Source: Mucilaginibacter terrae (GTDB lineage Bacteria > Bacteroidota > Bacteroidia > Sphingobacteriales > Sphingobacteriaceae). From it: 64,000 nt of DNA. The stretch's first letter is position 1, and each line of letters starts with the position of its first letter. Under the pieces are notes generated by a model, which was not told the DNA's origin, made no database searches, and saw only the letters and a program-made list of their open reading frames with translations. The translations under genes and the position numbers were made by a program. The stretch lies in NCBI RefSeq assembly GCF_031951985.1, contig NZ_JAVLVU010000001.1, forward strand, positions 620,001 to 684,000, given 5' to 3'. Positions 9,686-16,938 of the stretch are shown here, piece by piece.

Positions 9686-9713
9686 ATGTCCCAACTTTTT
9701 ATTCTATTTTTTT

Positions 9714-11504
9714 ATGAGCCATACTTTTCATATCCCGGTTTTAGGGCTTGGTTTTTCTGTTGATACGCCTTTAAAGTTAGCCCGCTATGGTATTTCATCA
9801 ACAGTTTCTATTGTTGATGATGAACTGGTAGAGCGCATGCGCAAGCATCATTCGGCTAAACTTAACCTGCCTTACACGCCTATTTACAAAAACGAAACCG
9901 ATTGTCGTGCCCGTCGTATCACAGCCTATCTTAATTTACTAAATGATGAGGTAACCCGCCAGTTTGAAGAACTGAAGCAATTACCTTTTAACCAAAATTC
10001 CGATCTCGACAGGTATTTTGATCTGCTTCCGCCACAGTCAAACCTAAAGCAAGGTTACGATTTAATGCAGGAGTACCCGTACGAAAACCGGAGACATATT
10101 TTTGAGAACATACTGCGCAATAATATGAAGAAGGGCGCTATTGATGTTAACATCATGTCAAAAGTGGATAAGCTGAATTTTGATACCGATGGCCAATACA
10201 CCGGCGACGAAAATACCGATGCCCTGGCATCTCTGCGTGGCTTTGCCCAAAGTAACCTCGAATCATCGCTAATATTATCGGCCGGAATGAACCCCAGGCT
10301 TTACAGTTATCTAGAAAGGTTTAAAGATTTTTATCCTGATGAAAAAGGCCATCTGCGTAAAAAAATCATTCTGAAAGTTAGTGATTTTCGCTCGGCATTA
10401 ATACAGGCTAAATTTTTGGCCAAAAAGGGCTTATGGGTATCTGAGTTCAGGGTCGAATCGGGCTTAAATTGCGGAGGCCATGCTTTTGCAACCGAAGGCT
10501 TGTTATTAGGGCCGATACTGGAAGAATTTAAGCAGAAACGGCAAGCCATGCTCACCGAGTTAAGCACTATGTATAATGCCGCGCTTGCCGATAAAGGAAT
10601 TACACTGGCAACTTCACCACAACAACGTATTTCAGTTCAGGGTGGGATTGGGACATCGCTGGAGGATAACTTTTTGATGAAGCATTACCAATTGGATGGT
10701 ACCGGCTGGGGAAGCCCGTTTTTACTGGTACCCGAAGCCACCAATGTTGATGATGAAACCCTGCATCAACTGGCTGATTCGCATGAGGATGATTACTACG
10801 TAAGTGCAGCGTCACCACTGGGCATACTGTTTAACAACTTTAAAGGCAGCACTATGGAAAAGCAACGTATTGAACGTATAAAAAAGGGTAGGCCCGGCAG
10901 TCCATGTGTTAAAAAGTACTTATGCACCAATACCGAGTTTACTGAGCAGCCTATCTGTACCGCATCGCGTGAGTATCAACACCTTAAAATTAAGCAGTTA
11001 GATACATTAGCCTTACCCGTTGCTGAATATCAGGAACAACTGGAAACCATCACCGAAAAGGTTTGTCTTTGCGAGGGTTTGTGCGCATCGGCCTATATCA
11101 AAAACAATATGCTCAAACCGCGCGAAAGTAATGCTGTTGCCGTATGCCCCGGCCCAAACCTGGCTTATTTTTCAGGGGTGTATACTTTGGATGAAATGGT
11201 GGGCCACATTTACGGCAAAATAAATGTGCTACAAAATATTGAGCGCCCTAACCTCTTTATCAAAGAACTTAACCTCTACATCGAACATCTGCGTAAAGAT
11301 ATGAACATACAGGTACGGGAGTGGAGCGATAAAAAAGAAAAACTCATCCTCAAATTTAAAGATCAGGTGCAGGCGGGTATTAACTATTATAAACAATTGC
11401 TGCCCCAAATTAACAATCAAACACAGGATTACCTTAACAAAATGTACCAGGACCTTATTATCTCCGAGACACATTTAAAGGCATTAACCCAAGCTATGGT
11501 TTAA
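9714..11504 (+). CDS. Cysteine-rich protein with NMO/FMN-barrel-like features
   Basis: A 596-residue soluble protein of no certain family. The N-terminus (PVLGLGFSVDTPLKLARYGI) and the central stretch GGIGTS ... GTGWGSPFLLVPEA (about 302-340) resemble FMN-dependent TIM-barrel enzymes such as nitronate monooxygenases, where a glycine-rich loop binds the flavin phosphate. GLNCGGHAFATEG near 255-267 would lie in the active-site region. The C-terminal third (about 395-490) has seven cysteines, including CxCxxxC (CLCEGLC), which could hold an iron-sulfur cluster or zinc. The last 80 residues look helical. It sits alone between a terminator on each side. A flavin plus metal redox role is an inference; the reaction is unknown. 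Confidence 0.6.
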   Translation: MSHTFHIPVLGLGFSVDTPLKLARYGISSTVSIVDDELVERMRKHHSAKLNLPYTPIYKNETDCRARRITAYLNLLNDEVTRQFEELKQLPFNQNSDLDRYFDLLPPQSNLKQGYDLMQEYPYENRRHIFENILRNNMKKGAIDVNIMSKVDKLNFDTDGQYTGDENTDALASLRGFAQSNLESSLILSAGMNPRLYSYLERFKDFYPDEKGHLRKKIILKVSDFRSALIQAKFLAKKGLWVSEFRVESGLNCGGHAFATEGLLLGPILEEFKQKRQAMLTELSTMYNAALADKGITLATSPQQRISVQGGIGTSLEDNFLMKHYQLDGTGWGSPFLLVPEATNVDDETLHQLADSHEDDYYVSAASPLGILFNNFKGSTMEKQRIERIKKGRPGSPCVKKYLCTNTEFTEQPICTASREYQHLKIKQLDTLALPVAEYQEQLETITEKVCLCEGLCASAYIKNNMLKPRESNAVAVCPGPNLAYFSGVYTLDEMVGHIYGKINVLQNIERPNLFIKELNLYIEHLRKDMNIQVREWSDKKEKLILKFKDQVQAGINYYKQLLPQINNQTQDYLNKMYQDLIISETHLKALTQAMV

Positions 11505-11531
11505 CCCATAGCTAATTTACCATTCAGCAAA

Positions 11532-11560
11532 AAAGGCGGTTCAAAATTTGAACCGCCTTT
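11532..11560. terminator. Bidirectional terminator
   Basis: A perfect 14-base inverted repeat: AAAGGCGGTTCAAA (11532-11545), one central base, and its complement (11547-11560). The A and T tracts let it serve both converging genes, the plus-strand cysteine-rich gene and the minus-strand hemN. Confidence 0.85.
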
Positions 11561-11611
11561 GCCGTTTCCGGCCCATTTAAACACTAAATAAACAACAACT
11601 AAAAAACTTAT

Positions 11612-12979
11612 TTATCCGGCCATGCTAAATAGCTGTGTTGCCGGTTTATCGGCCCAAAGGCGGGCATCAAGCGCCATACAAATGTTGCGCAAAAAGCGTT
11701 TGCCCGTTGGAGTTACGGTAAGGCACCACGAGTTTAATTCAATCAAGCCGTCCTCAGCAAGCTCTTCCAAACGTGCAATGCCGTCTACAAGGGCTATGCA
11801 GGGTTCGGCATAAAAGTTCCAGCAGGTTTTGCCTGTACACATGATCTCCAGTATATGCCGGCGGATGATCAAATCTTCGCGGGTTAAAATGTGTCCCTTG
11901 GTAACTGGTAAGGTGCCGTTGTTAACCAGTTTAAGGTACTCCTCAACCGTTTTTACGTTTTGAGCAAAGGCATACCAACTATCGCTGATGGCCGACACGC
12001 CAAGGCCAATACTCAGTTTGGTGTATTGATGGGTATAACCCATAAAATTGCGGTGCAGCTTTTGGCTTTGCTGTGCGTGGTACAAACTATCTGTGTGCAG
12101 GGCAAAGTGGTCCATACCAATTTCATGATAGCCTAACTTAGTTAACATGTGGCGGCCTAACTCGTGCAGCTGTTTTTTGGTTTCAGGATTGGGCAGGTGT
12201 TCTTCGGTAAACTTACGCTGACCGGGTTTTACCCAGGGCACGTGTGCATAGCTATAAAAGGCAATACGGTCGGGCATAAGCTGTGCCACCTGCATAATGG
12301 TTTCGTTAATACTGTCAACGGTTTGCAGGGGCAGCCCGTAAATAAGGTCGAAATTCACAGAGGTATAGCCAACTTTGCGTGCCTTATCGGTAACGGTTTT
12401 AACTTGTTCAAAGCTTTGCAGCCGGTTGATAATTAACTGAACCTTTGGATCAAAATCCTGAATACCTAAACTCAATCTACGGAACCCGAGATTGTAAAGC
12501 GCCTGTAAATGTTCTTCGGTTGTATTGGCCGGGTGTGCTTCAAAACTAAATTCGGCACCGGGTTTAACAATAGCACCTTCAAGCAACCCATTTATGAGTA
12601 TTTGCAAGTTATCAGCACTAAAAAAAGTAGGGGTACCACCGCCCAAATGTATTTCGCTTATAACGGGCCTGTTTTTAAACAAGCGCTTACACATGCTCCA
12701 TTCTTTTAGCACCGCATGTATGTAGGGGAGTTCAACTGCGTGGTTTTTAGTGATATGGGTGTTGCAGCCACAGTAAGTACACAGGCTTTCGCAGTAAGGC
12801 AAATGCACGTACAAACTTATACCATCTTCTTGGTTGCTTTCTTCAAACGCAAAGGCAGCTGTGCGCATCCACCCCTTGGTGGTAAAGGCTTCGGTATCCC
12901 AATAAGGCACGGTAGGGTAGCTGGTATAACGCGGAACGGCTACCTGATATTTTTGCAAAAGTTGAGCTGATGCTTCCAT
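11612..12979 (-). CDS. hemN: Oxygen-independent coproporphyrinogen III oxidase
   Basis: A 455-residue radical-SAM enzyme that decarboxylates two propionates of coproporphyrinogen III to give protoporphyrinogen IX without oxygen. The HemN-type cluster motif is in HLPYCESLCTYCGC (CxxxCxxCxC), followed by the GGGTP SAM-binding motif (HLGGGTPTF) and the C-terminal HemN domain. Length matches bacterial HemN. Its start lies only four bases after the stop of the upstream LDH-like gene, so the two are one transcript. The window also carries the oxygen-dependent enzyme hemF (41009-41845), so heme synthesis can run with or without oxygen. The adjacent heme-PAS kinase and FNR-type regulator suggest that this copy is induced at low oxygen. 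Confidence 0.95.
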   Translation of the reverse strand: MEASAQLLQKYQVAVPRYTSYPTVPYWDTEAFTTKGWMRTAAFAFEESNQEDGISLYVHLPYCESLCTYCGCNTHITKNHAVELPYIHAVLKEWSMCKRLFKNRPVISEIHLGGGTPTFFSADNLQILINGLLEGAIVKPGAEFSFEAHPANTTEEHLQALYNLGFRRLSLGIQDFDPKVQLIINRLQSFEQVKTVTDKARKVGYTSVNFDLIYGLPLQTVDSINETIMQVAQLMPDRIAFYSYAHVPWVKPGQRKFTEEHLPNPETKKQLHELGRHMLTKLGYHEIGMDHFALHTDSLYHAQQSQKLHRNFMGYTHQYTKLSIGLGVSAISDSWYAFAQNVKTVEEYLKLVNNGTLPVTKGHILTREDLIIRRHILEIMCTGKTCWNFYAEPCIALVDGIARLEELAEDGLIELNSWCLTVTPTGKRFLRNICMALDARLWADKPATQLFSMAG

Positions 12980-12983
12980 AGCG

Positions 12984-13448
12984 TTAGTTTTTAATAACGT
13001 TTAACGGTGTATGCACCTCCGTAGCTTTACAGTTTTTAGCACACACGCAAGCTTGCCCAACACATTTATTTTGTTGCCAGGCATCAAGGTTTTTAATGGT
13101 TTGCTCGGCTACGTGCTGCAGGTAAGCTATATTTTGATGGGTAAATTGCGTGTTAATAGGCACGTTGGCCAGCTTTATACCATACATAAGTGCAGCCTGC
13201 TTATCAATATGATCTGTACCGGCCGACCATGTGGTGATATATTTTACGCCCTTACCGGCCAGCAGTTCAATTAATTGTGCCGATACCTCATCGTAAGTAA
13301 AAACTATTACGGCATCCTTACCATCGGCAAACTGTATGGTATCGAGGCTTAGCGGGTTTGATATGAGGGTTATATCGTGCCTTTTTTGATTGGCCTTGGC
13401 CAAAAATTCTTTTTCGAAAGGTTTTATACTGTATGCAACCACTTTCAT
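12984..13448 (-). CDS. Orphan LDH-like N-terminal domain with Cys-rich tail
   Basis: A 154-residue protein. Residues 1-115 resemble the N-terminal (catalytic) domain of D-lactate dehydrogenase-type 2-hydroxyacid dehydrogenases: opening VVAYSIKPFEKEF, then DAVIVF, GVKYITTWSAGTDHID and LANVP. The NAD-binding Rossmann domain that normally follows is absent; instead there is a short tail with four cysteines (KCVGQACVCAKNC, about 127-139). No room remains for the missing domain before hemN, so this is not a simple frameshift. It is probably the first gene of the hemN transcript, with a TAGCTTTG -7 box upstream. A regulatory, ligand-binding or metal-binding role is possible; catalysis on its own is unlikely. 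Confidence 0.7.
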   Translation of the reverse strand: MKVVAYSIKPFEKEFLAKANQKRHDITLISNPLSLDTIQFADGKDAVIVFTYDEVSAQLIELLAGKGVKYITTWSAGTDHIDKQAALMYGIKLANVPINTQFTHQNIAYLQHVAEQTIKNLDAWQQNKCVGQACVCAKNCKATEVHTPLNVIKN

Positions 13449-13470
13449 GAGTTAACGCGTTTAATTCATA

Positions 13471-13478
13471 CAAAGCTA
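13471..13478 (-). promoter_or_regulatory. Promoter -7 box of the LDH-like/hemN operon
   Basis: On the minus strand this reads TAGCTTTG, an exact match to TAnnTTTG, 22 bases before the ATG at 13448. A weak FNR-like sequence, GTGAT-N4-GTCAG on the plus strand at about 13522-13535, is centred roughly 63 bases upstream of the expected start point, a spacing typical of class I activator sites; that part is weak. Confidence 0.55.
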
Positions 13479-13532
13479 TTGGTAAGGCCATTGCTAATGA
13501 ATGAGGTGCGTCAGCCATAAAAGTGATTGGTG

Positions 13533-14582
13533 TCAGTTTTTCATTTTGCCCAGGCGGGTAATATCAATAATTTCTATGTTGCTGCCTTTCTTTTCAATTA
13601 GGCCTTCGTCTTTAAAGTCGGTTAACGTACGGCTAACGGTTTCGGTGGCTATGCCGGCCAGCGATGCCAGTTCATCTCGCGATATTTTAAAGTTTGCCGG
13701 AGTTGCCGATTGCTTGCTCAACCTTAATAAAGTTTGCGCCATACGTTTGCGCACCGAGTGGTAAGCCAGTTCCATCAGTTGGTTTTCTTTTTCACGAATG
13801 TCATTAGCCAGTATCTTAAAAAACTTTTGATTTACATCGGGGTAGCGGTTCAGTATATCCAAAATAGCATCCTTTCCCAGCATACAAACCGCCGAATCTT
13901 CAATTGCCTCAGCAGTCTCGGTAAAAGGCTCGTTAAGCAGGAGGGCATTGATGCCTAAAAAATCGTCGGTTTTGTAAAGGCCGGTGGTTAGTTCGCGACC
14001 ATCTTCGGCAAGTTTAAAAGTTTTAACGTTGCCGGCCAGTACAATGTATAAGCCCTGCGGATCATCTCCATCGTAAAACAGCACCTGTTTCTTTTTAATT
14101 TGCCTAACCTTGCGGCTGTTAATCAAGGCTTTGAGTTCTTCAATACCTTTGCCGGCATTGGCTGCCAGCTTTTCGAGGCCGCTTAGGGTTTTGCTGTAAT
14201 AAGATTCCTGTTTTTGTTGTTTGCTTAAACGGCTTTCAATGGCGTTCAGCAATTCAACATCATCAAATGGTTTGGTGAGGTAATCATCGGCACCCATTTC
14301 CATGCCTTTTCTAAAGTCAACCCGTTCGGCCTTGGCGGTTAAAAATATAAATGGAATAGCGTACGTTGCCGGGTTTTTGCTCAGCATGTATAATACGCCG
14401 TAGCCATCTAATTCGGGCATCATAATATCACAAAGTATTAAATCGGGTATTTGCTGTATGGCTACATCTACACCAATTTTGCCATGCGCCGCCTGCAATA
14501 CCTTAAAGCCCGATAGCTCAAGTATTTCGGCTGTACTTTCACGTATGTCGTTGTTGTCTTCGATGATTAAAATGGTCTTCAT
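13533..14582 (-). CDS. Receiver domain fused to Crp/FNR-type transcription regulator
   Basis: A 349-residue response regulator. Residues 1-120 are a CheY-like receiver with acidic Glu8/Asp9, phospho-acceptor Asp52 (LCDIMMPELDG), Thr82 and Lys104 (TKPF). Residues about 150-260 are a cyclic-nucleotide-binding-type beta-roll, and 265-345 hold a Crp-type HTH whose recognition helix reads ATETVSRTL. The E..SR pattern is the one FNR uses to read TTGAT half-sites. The N-terminal cysteines that hold the Fe-S cluster of FNR are absent, so oxygen sensing must come from elsewhere. Its ATG is one base after the stop of the heme-PAS kinase gene, so the two are partners. In rhizobia the order FixL, FixJ, FixK uses three proteins; here the FixJ-like receiver and FixK-like output are one chain. 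Confidence 0.9.
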   Translation of the reverse strand: MKTILIIEDNNDIRESTAEILELSGFKVLQAAHGKIGVDVAIQQIPDLILCDIMMPELDGYGVLYMLSKNPATYAIPFIFLTAKAERVDFRKGMEMGADDYLTKPFDDVELLNAIESRLSKQQKQESYYSKTLSGLEKLAANAGKGIEELKALINSRKVRQIKKKQVLFYDGDDPQGLYIVLAGNVKTFKLAEDGRELTTGLYKTDDFLGINALLLNEPFTETAEAIEDSAVCMLGKDAILDILNRYPDVNQKFFKILANDIREKENQLMELAYHSVRKRMAQTLLRLSKQSATPANFKISRDELASLAGIATETVSRTLTDFKDEGLIEKKGSNIEIIDITRLGKMKN

Positions 14583-14583
14583 T

Positions 14584-15768
14584 TTATAAATTAAATGATA
14601 AGGTAAATGCCGTGCCCTCGTTTACCTGACTCCTGAACTGAATTTGTCCGTTCATTAAGCCCACGTATCTGGTAACAATGTTTAAGCCCAAACCCGTTCC
14701 CGGAATATTGCCTGTATTGTGCGCCCTGAAAAATGCCTCGAACAAGTGTTTTTGGTCGGTTTCAGGAATTCCTATGCCATTGTCTTTTATGATGATGCTG
14801 AGTTTGGTTTCAGTAACCTCGGTGTTGAACTCGATAAAGCTGTTTTCGCCCGAGTATTTAATGGCGTTACCAATGAGGTTGATGATACAATTTTTAAGCA
14901 ACGATTGGTCGAGATTTACGATGTTGCCCGTACCGCTGTGCTCATAAATAATCATTTGGTTTTGCTTGGCTATAAGCTGCATTTCCTCGGTAATTTCTTC
15001 GGCAAACTTTACAATATCAAAGGTGGTATACAACGGCTCAACTTTACCCGCTTCCAGTTTTTCGAGCGATAGGAAATCGTTCAGTATTCCGGTTAAATTA
15101 CCTACCGAATTTTTGATTTTACCCACATGTTTGGTAATATTCGGGTTATCAAATTGCTGCGCGTATTTTTCAATAAGTGAAGCCGATAACTGTATGGAAC
15201 TTAACGGTGTACGGAACTCATGTGAAGCCATAGATACAAAACGGCTTTTGAGCTGGCTTAGCTCTTTTTCCTTCTCGAGCGACTGGCTTACTTCTTCCTT
15301 GGCCGTTTGTAATGCTTTCAGGCTTTCTTTGAGTGACAGGGTGCGTTCTTCTACCTCATCCTCCAGGTGGGTGGCGTATTCCTTAAGGCGCTCTTCGGCT
15401 TCTTTTTCGCGGCTTAGATCATGTATAAAGCCGGTATATATTTTACGCCCCGAATATTGCACCTCGCTTACACCCAGCCTGAACGGAAACACAGTGCCAT
15501 CTTTGCGCAAGCCTTTCACCTCGCGACCTATGCCTATGATATGTGCCCTGCCCGTTTGCTGATAGCGATTTATATATTCATCGTGGTGCTGCTTATCGGG
15601 CGGGGGCATTAAGCTGGATACATTTTTACCAACCACCTCATCGGGGGCATAGCCAAACAGTTTACAAGCCGATGGATTAATGCTCTCAATATTACCGCGT
15701 TCATCAATGGTAATTATACCATCAATGGCGTTATCAATTATAGCGGTTAGCAGGGCGGCATTTTCCAT
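14584..15768 (-). CDS. FixL-like heme-PAS sensor histidine kinase
   Basis: A 394-residue soluble kinase counted from the ATG at 15768; a GTG seven codons upstream (15789) is an alternative. Residues 4-120 form a PAS domain that matches the heme pocket of Bradyrhizobium FixL: HDEYINRY supplies the proximal His (His62 here, His200 in FixL) and Arg68 (Arg206), and HIIGIGRE supplies His76 (His214) and Arg82 (Arg220). A coiled-coil linker (about 125-180) leads to the H-box MASHEFRTPL and a complete HATPase domain (NLIGNAIKYS, DNGIGIP, GTGLGLNIV). There is no membrane segment. It should sense oxygen by heme binding and phosphorylate the receiver-FNR protein encoded immediately downstream. The fit to FixL is read directly; the oxygen response is inferred. 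Confidence 0.88.
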   Translation of the reverse strand: MENAALLTAIIDNAIDGIITIDERGNIESINPSACKLFGYAPDEVVGKNVSSLMPPPDKQHHDEYINRYQQTGRAHIIGIGREVKGLRKDGTVFPFRLGVSEVQYSGRKIYTGFIHDLSREKEAEERLKEYATHLEDEVEERTLSLKESLKALQTAKEEVSQSLEKEKELSQLKSRFVSMASHEFRTPLSSIQLSASLIEKYAQQFDNPNITKHVGKIKNSVGNLTGILNDFLSLEKLEAGKVEPLYTTFDIVKFAEEITEEMQLIAKQNQMIIYEHSGTGNIVNLDQSLLKNCIINLIGNAIKYSGENSFIEFNTEVTETKLSIIIKDNGIGIPETDQKHLFEAFFRAHNTGNIPGTGLGLNIVTRYVGLMNGQIQFRSQVNEGTAFTLSFNL

Positions 15769-15801
15769 GTAGGGATATGAATGTGACACAAATCAAATAT
15801 C

Positions 15802-15837
15802 CAAACCTAAAAAATTATACCGAATGATAGCCATCAA
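15802..15837 (-). promoter_or_regulatory. Promoter and FNR-type box of the heme-PAS kinase operon
   Basis: On the minus strand, TTGAT-GGCT-ATCAT (plus positions 15824-15837) matches the FNR box TTGAT-N4-ATCAA with one mismatch. A perfect -7 box, TAGGTTTG (plus 15802-15809), lies downstream. The box is centred about 35-40 bases before the expected start point, the usual place for a class II activator. The regulator encoded in this operon has the FNR recognition-helix residues, so autoregulation is likely. Confidence 0.6.
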
Positions 15838-15875
15838 AGTAAAATATGACCGGCATCACTTTTTTATTTAGTTGT

Positions 15876-16916
15876 TTAATTAGCAGCCGCCAGGTTTTTA
15901 GCATCGTTACTGATAACCGGCCACCCGTTTTGCCAGTCAATTTTATTGATGATGAGTTTGGATTTGCCTTTATCGGCTGCATCGTAACCATGATATACAA
16001 GGTAATCGTTTCCATCGGCACTGCACACACCGTTATGGCCTACGCCGTACCAATCTTTATTTCCCTTGCGCACAACGGTACCGCCGCCTCTGTCCATGCG
16101 TTGGCCGTTATTATCCAAATAGGGGCCTCGCACGTTTTTACACCGGGCAACGATCATTTTATAGGTGCTTTTGGGGCCTTTGCAGCAATAGTCGATTGAG
16201 GCAAACAAGTAGTAGTAGTTATCCTTCTTAAATATAAAAGGTGCTTCAATGGCATTGCCCCCGGCATCGCGCGGGTTATCATCAATAGCCGGCGCATTAA
16301 ACCGTGAGCCATCATCCTTTACACGGGTAGCCACGGTTCTTAACTTGTCTGAATGTTTAGCCACCGATAGACGGTCTTTATTGAGCTTTACAATTTTCAA
16401 TCCGCCCCAAAAAGAACCGAACGTAAGATAAGGCGTTTCGTTTTTCCCTTCGGCGAGGTTAGGGTCTATGGCGTTCCAATTGGTTTTGCCGGGAATGGAT
16501 TGGATGAGTTTACCATGGTCGGTCCATTTAAAAGCAGGGCTTTCGGTGTTTAAGGTTGGATTAGTAGCCACACCAATGCAAGACGTGTTTTTGCCAAAGG
16601 CCGATACCGAATAATAGAGGTAGTATAAGCCGTTATGGTACGAAATATCAGGTGCCCAAATGTGACCTTTAAATCCGGGCACGGCCTCAACAGCCCATTG
16701 CTGCGGGGTGGCAAATACCGGCTTTTCCTGTTTCCAATGCACCATATCTGCCGACGACCAGGAGGCTATGCCCATGCCTGTGCAAAACAGATAAAATACC
16801 GAATCCTGCTTGATCATCACAGGATCGTGTACACTAATATTGGTACGTAGTTGTGTTTGTGCAAAGATTGATATTGAAGTAAATAACAAGGTAACAATCA
16901 ATAATATATTTTTCAT
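15876..16916 (-). CDS. GH43 family glycosidase (arabinanase/xylosidase type)
   Basis: A 346-residue secreted enzyme with a signal peptide ending at FAQ (residue 20). It shows the three acidic residues of five-bladed GH43 enzymes: Asp31 (VHDPVM, general base), Asp151 (AIDPNL, pKa modulator) and Glu224 (IEAPFIF, general acid). FCTGMGIASWSS and the blade repeats fit arabinan endo-1,5-alpha-L-arabinosidase-like members. The gene lies 22 bases downstream of the GH39 gene on the same strand, so they form an operon. Substrate class (arabinan, arabinoxylan side chains or xylo-oligosaccharides) cannot be fixed from sequence alone. Confidence 0.88.
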   Translation of the reverse strand: MKNILLIVTLLFTSISIFAQTQLRTNISVHDPVMIKQDSVFYLFCTGMGIASWSSADMVHWKQEKPVFATPQQWAVEAVPGFKGHIWAPDISYHNGLYYLYYSVSAFGKNTSCIGVATNPTLNTESPAFKWTDHGKLIQSIPGKTNWNAIDPNLAEGKNETPYLTFGSFWGGLKIVKLNKDRLSVAKHSDKLRTVATRVKDDGSRFNAPAIDDNPRDAGGNAIEAPFIFKKDNYYYLFASIDYCCKGPKSTYKMIVARCKNVRGPYLDNNGQRMDRGGGTVVRKGNKDWYGVGHNGVCSADGNDYLVYHGYDAADKGKSKLIINKIDWQNGWPVISNDAKNLAAAN

Positions 16917-16938
16917 AATAAGATGGTTAAGCTAAAAC

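Noticed and set aside
14966..15562. A 198-codon plus-strand frame
   Set aside because: It lies antisense to the heme-PAS kinase, is Ser/Arg/Leu-rich without domain character, and has no promoter; it is a shadow of the kinase.
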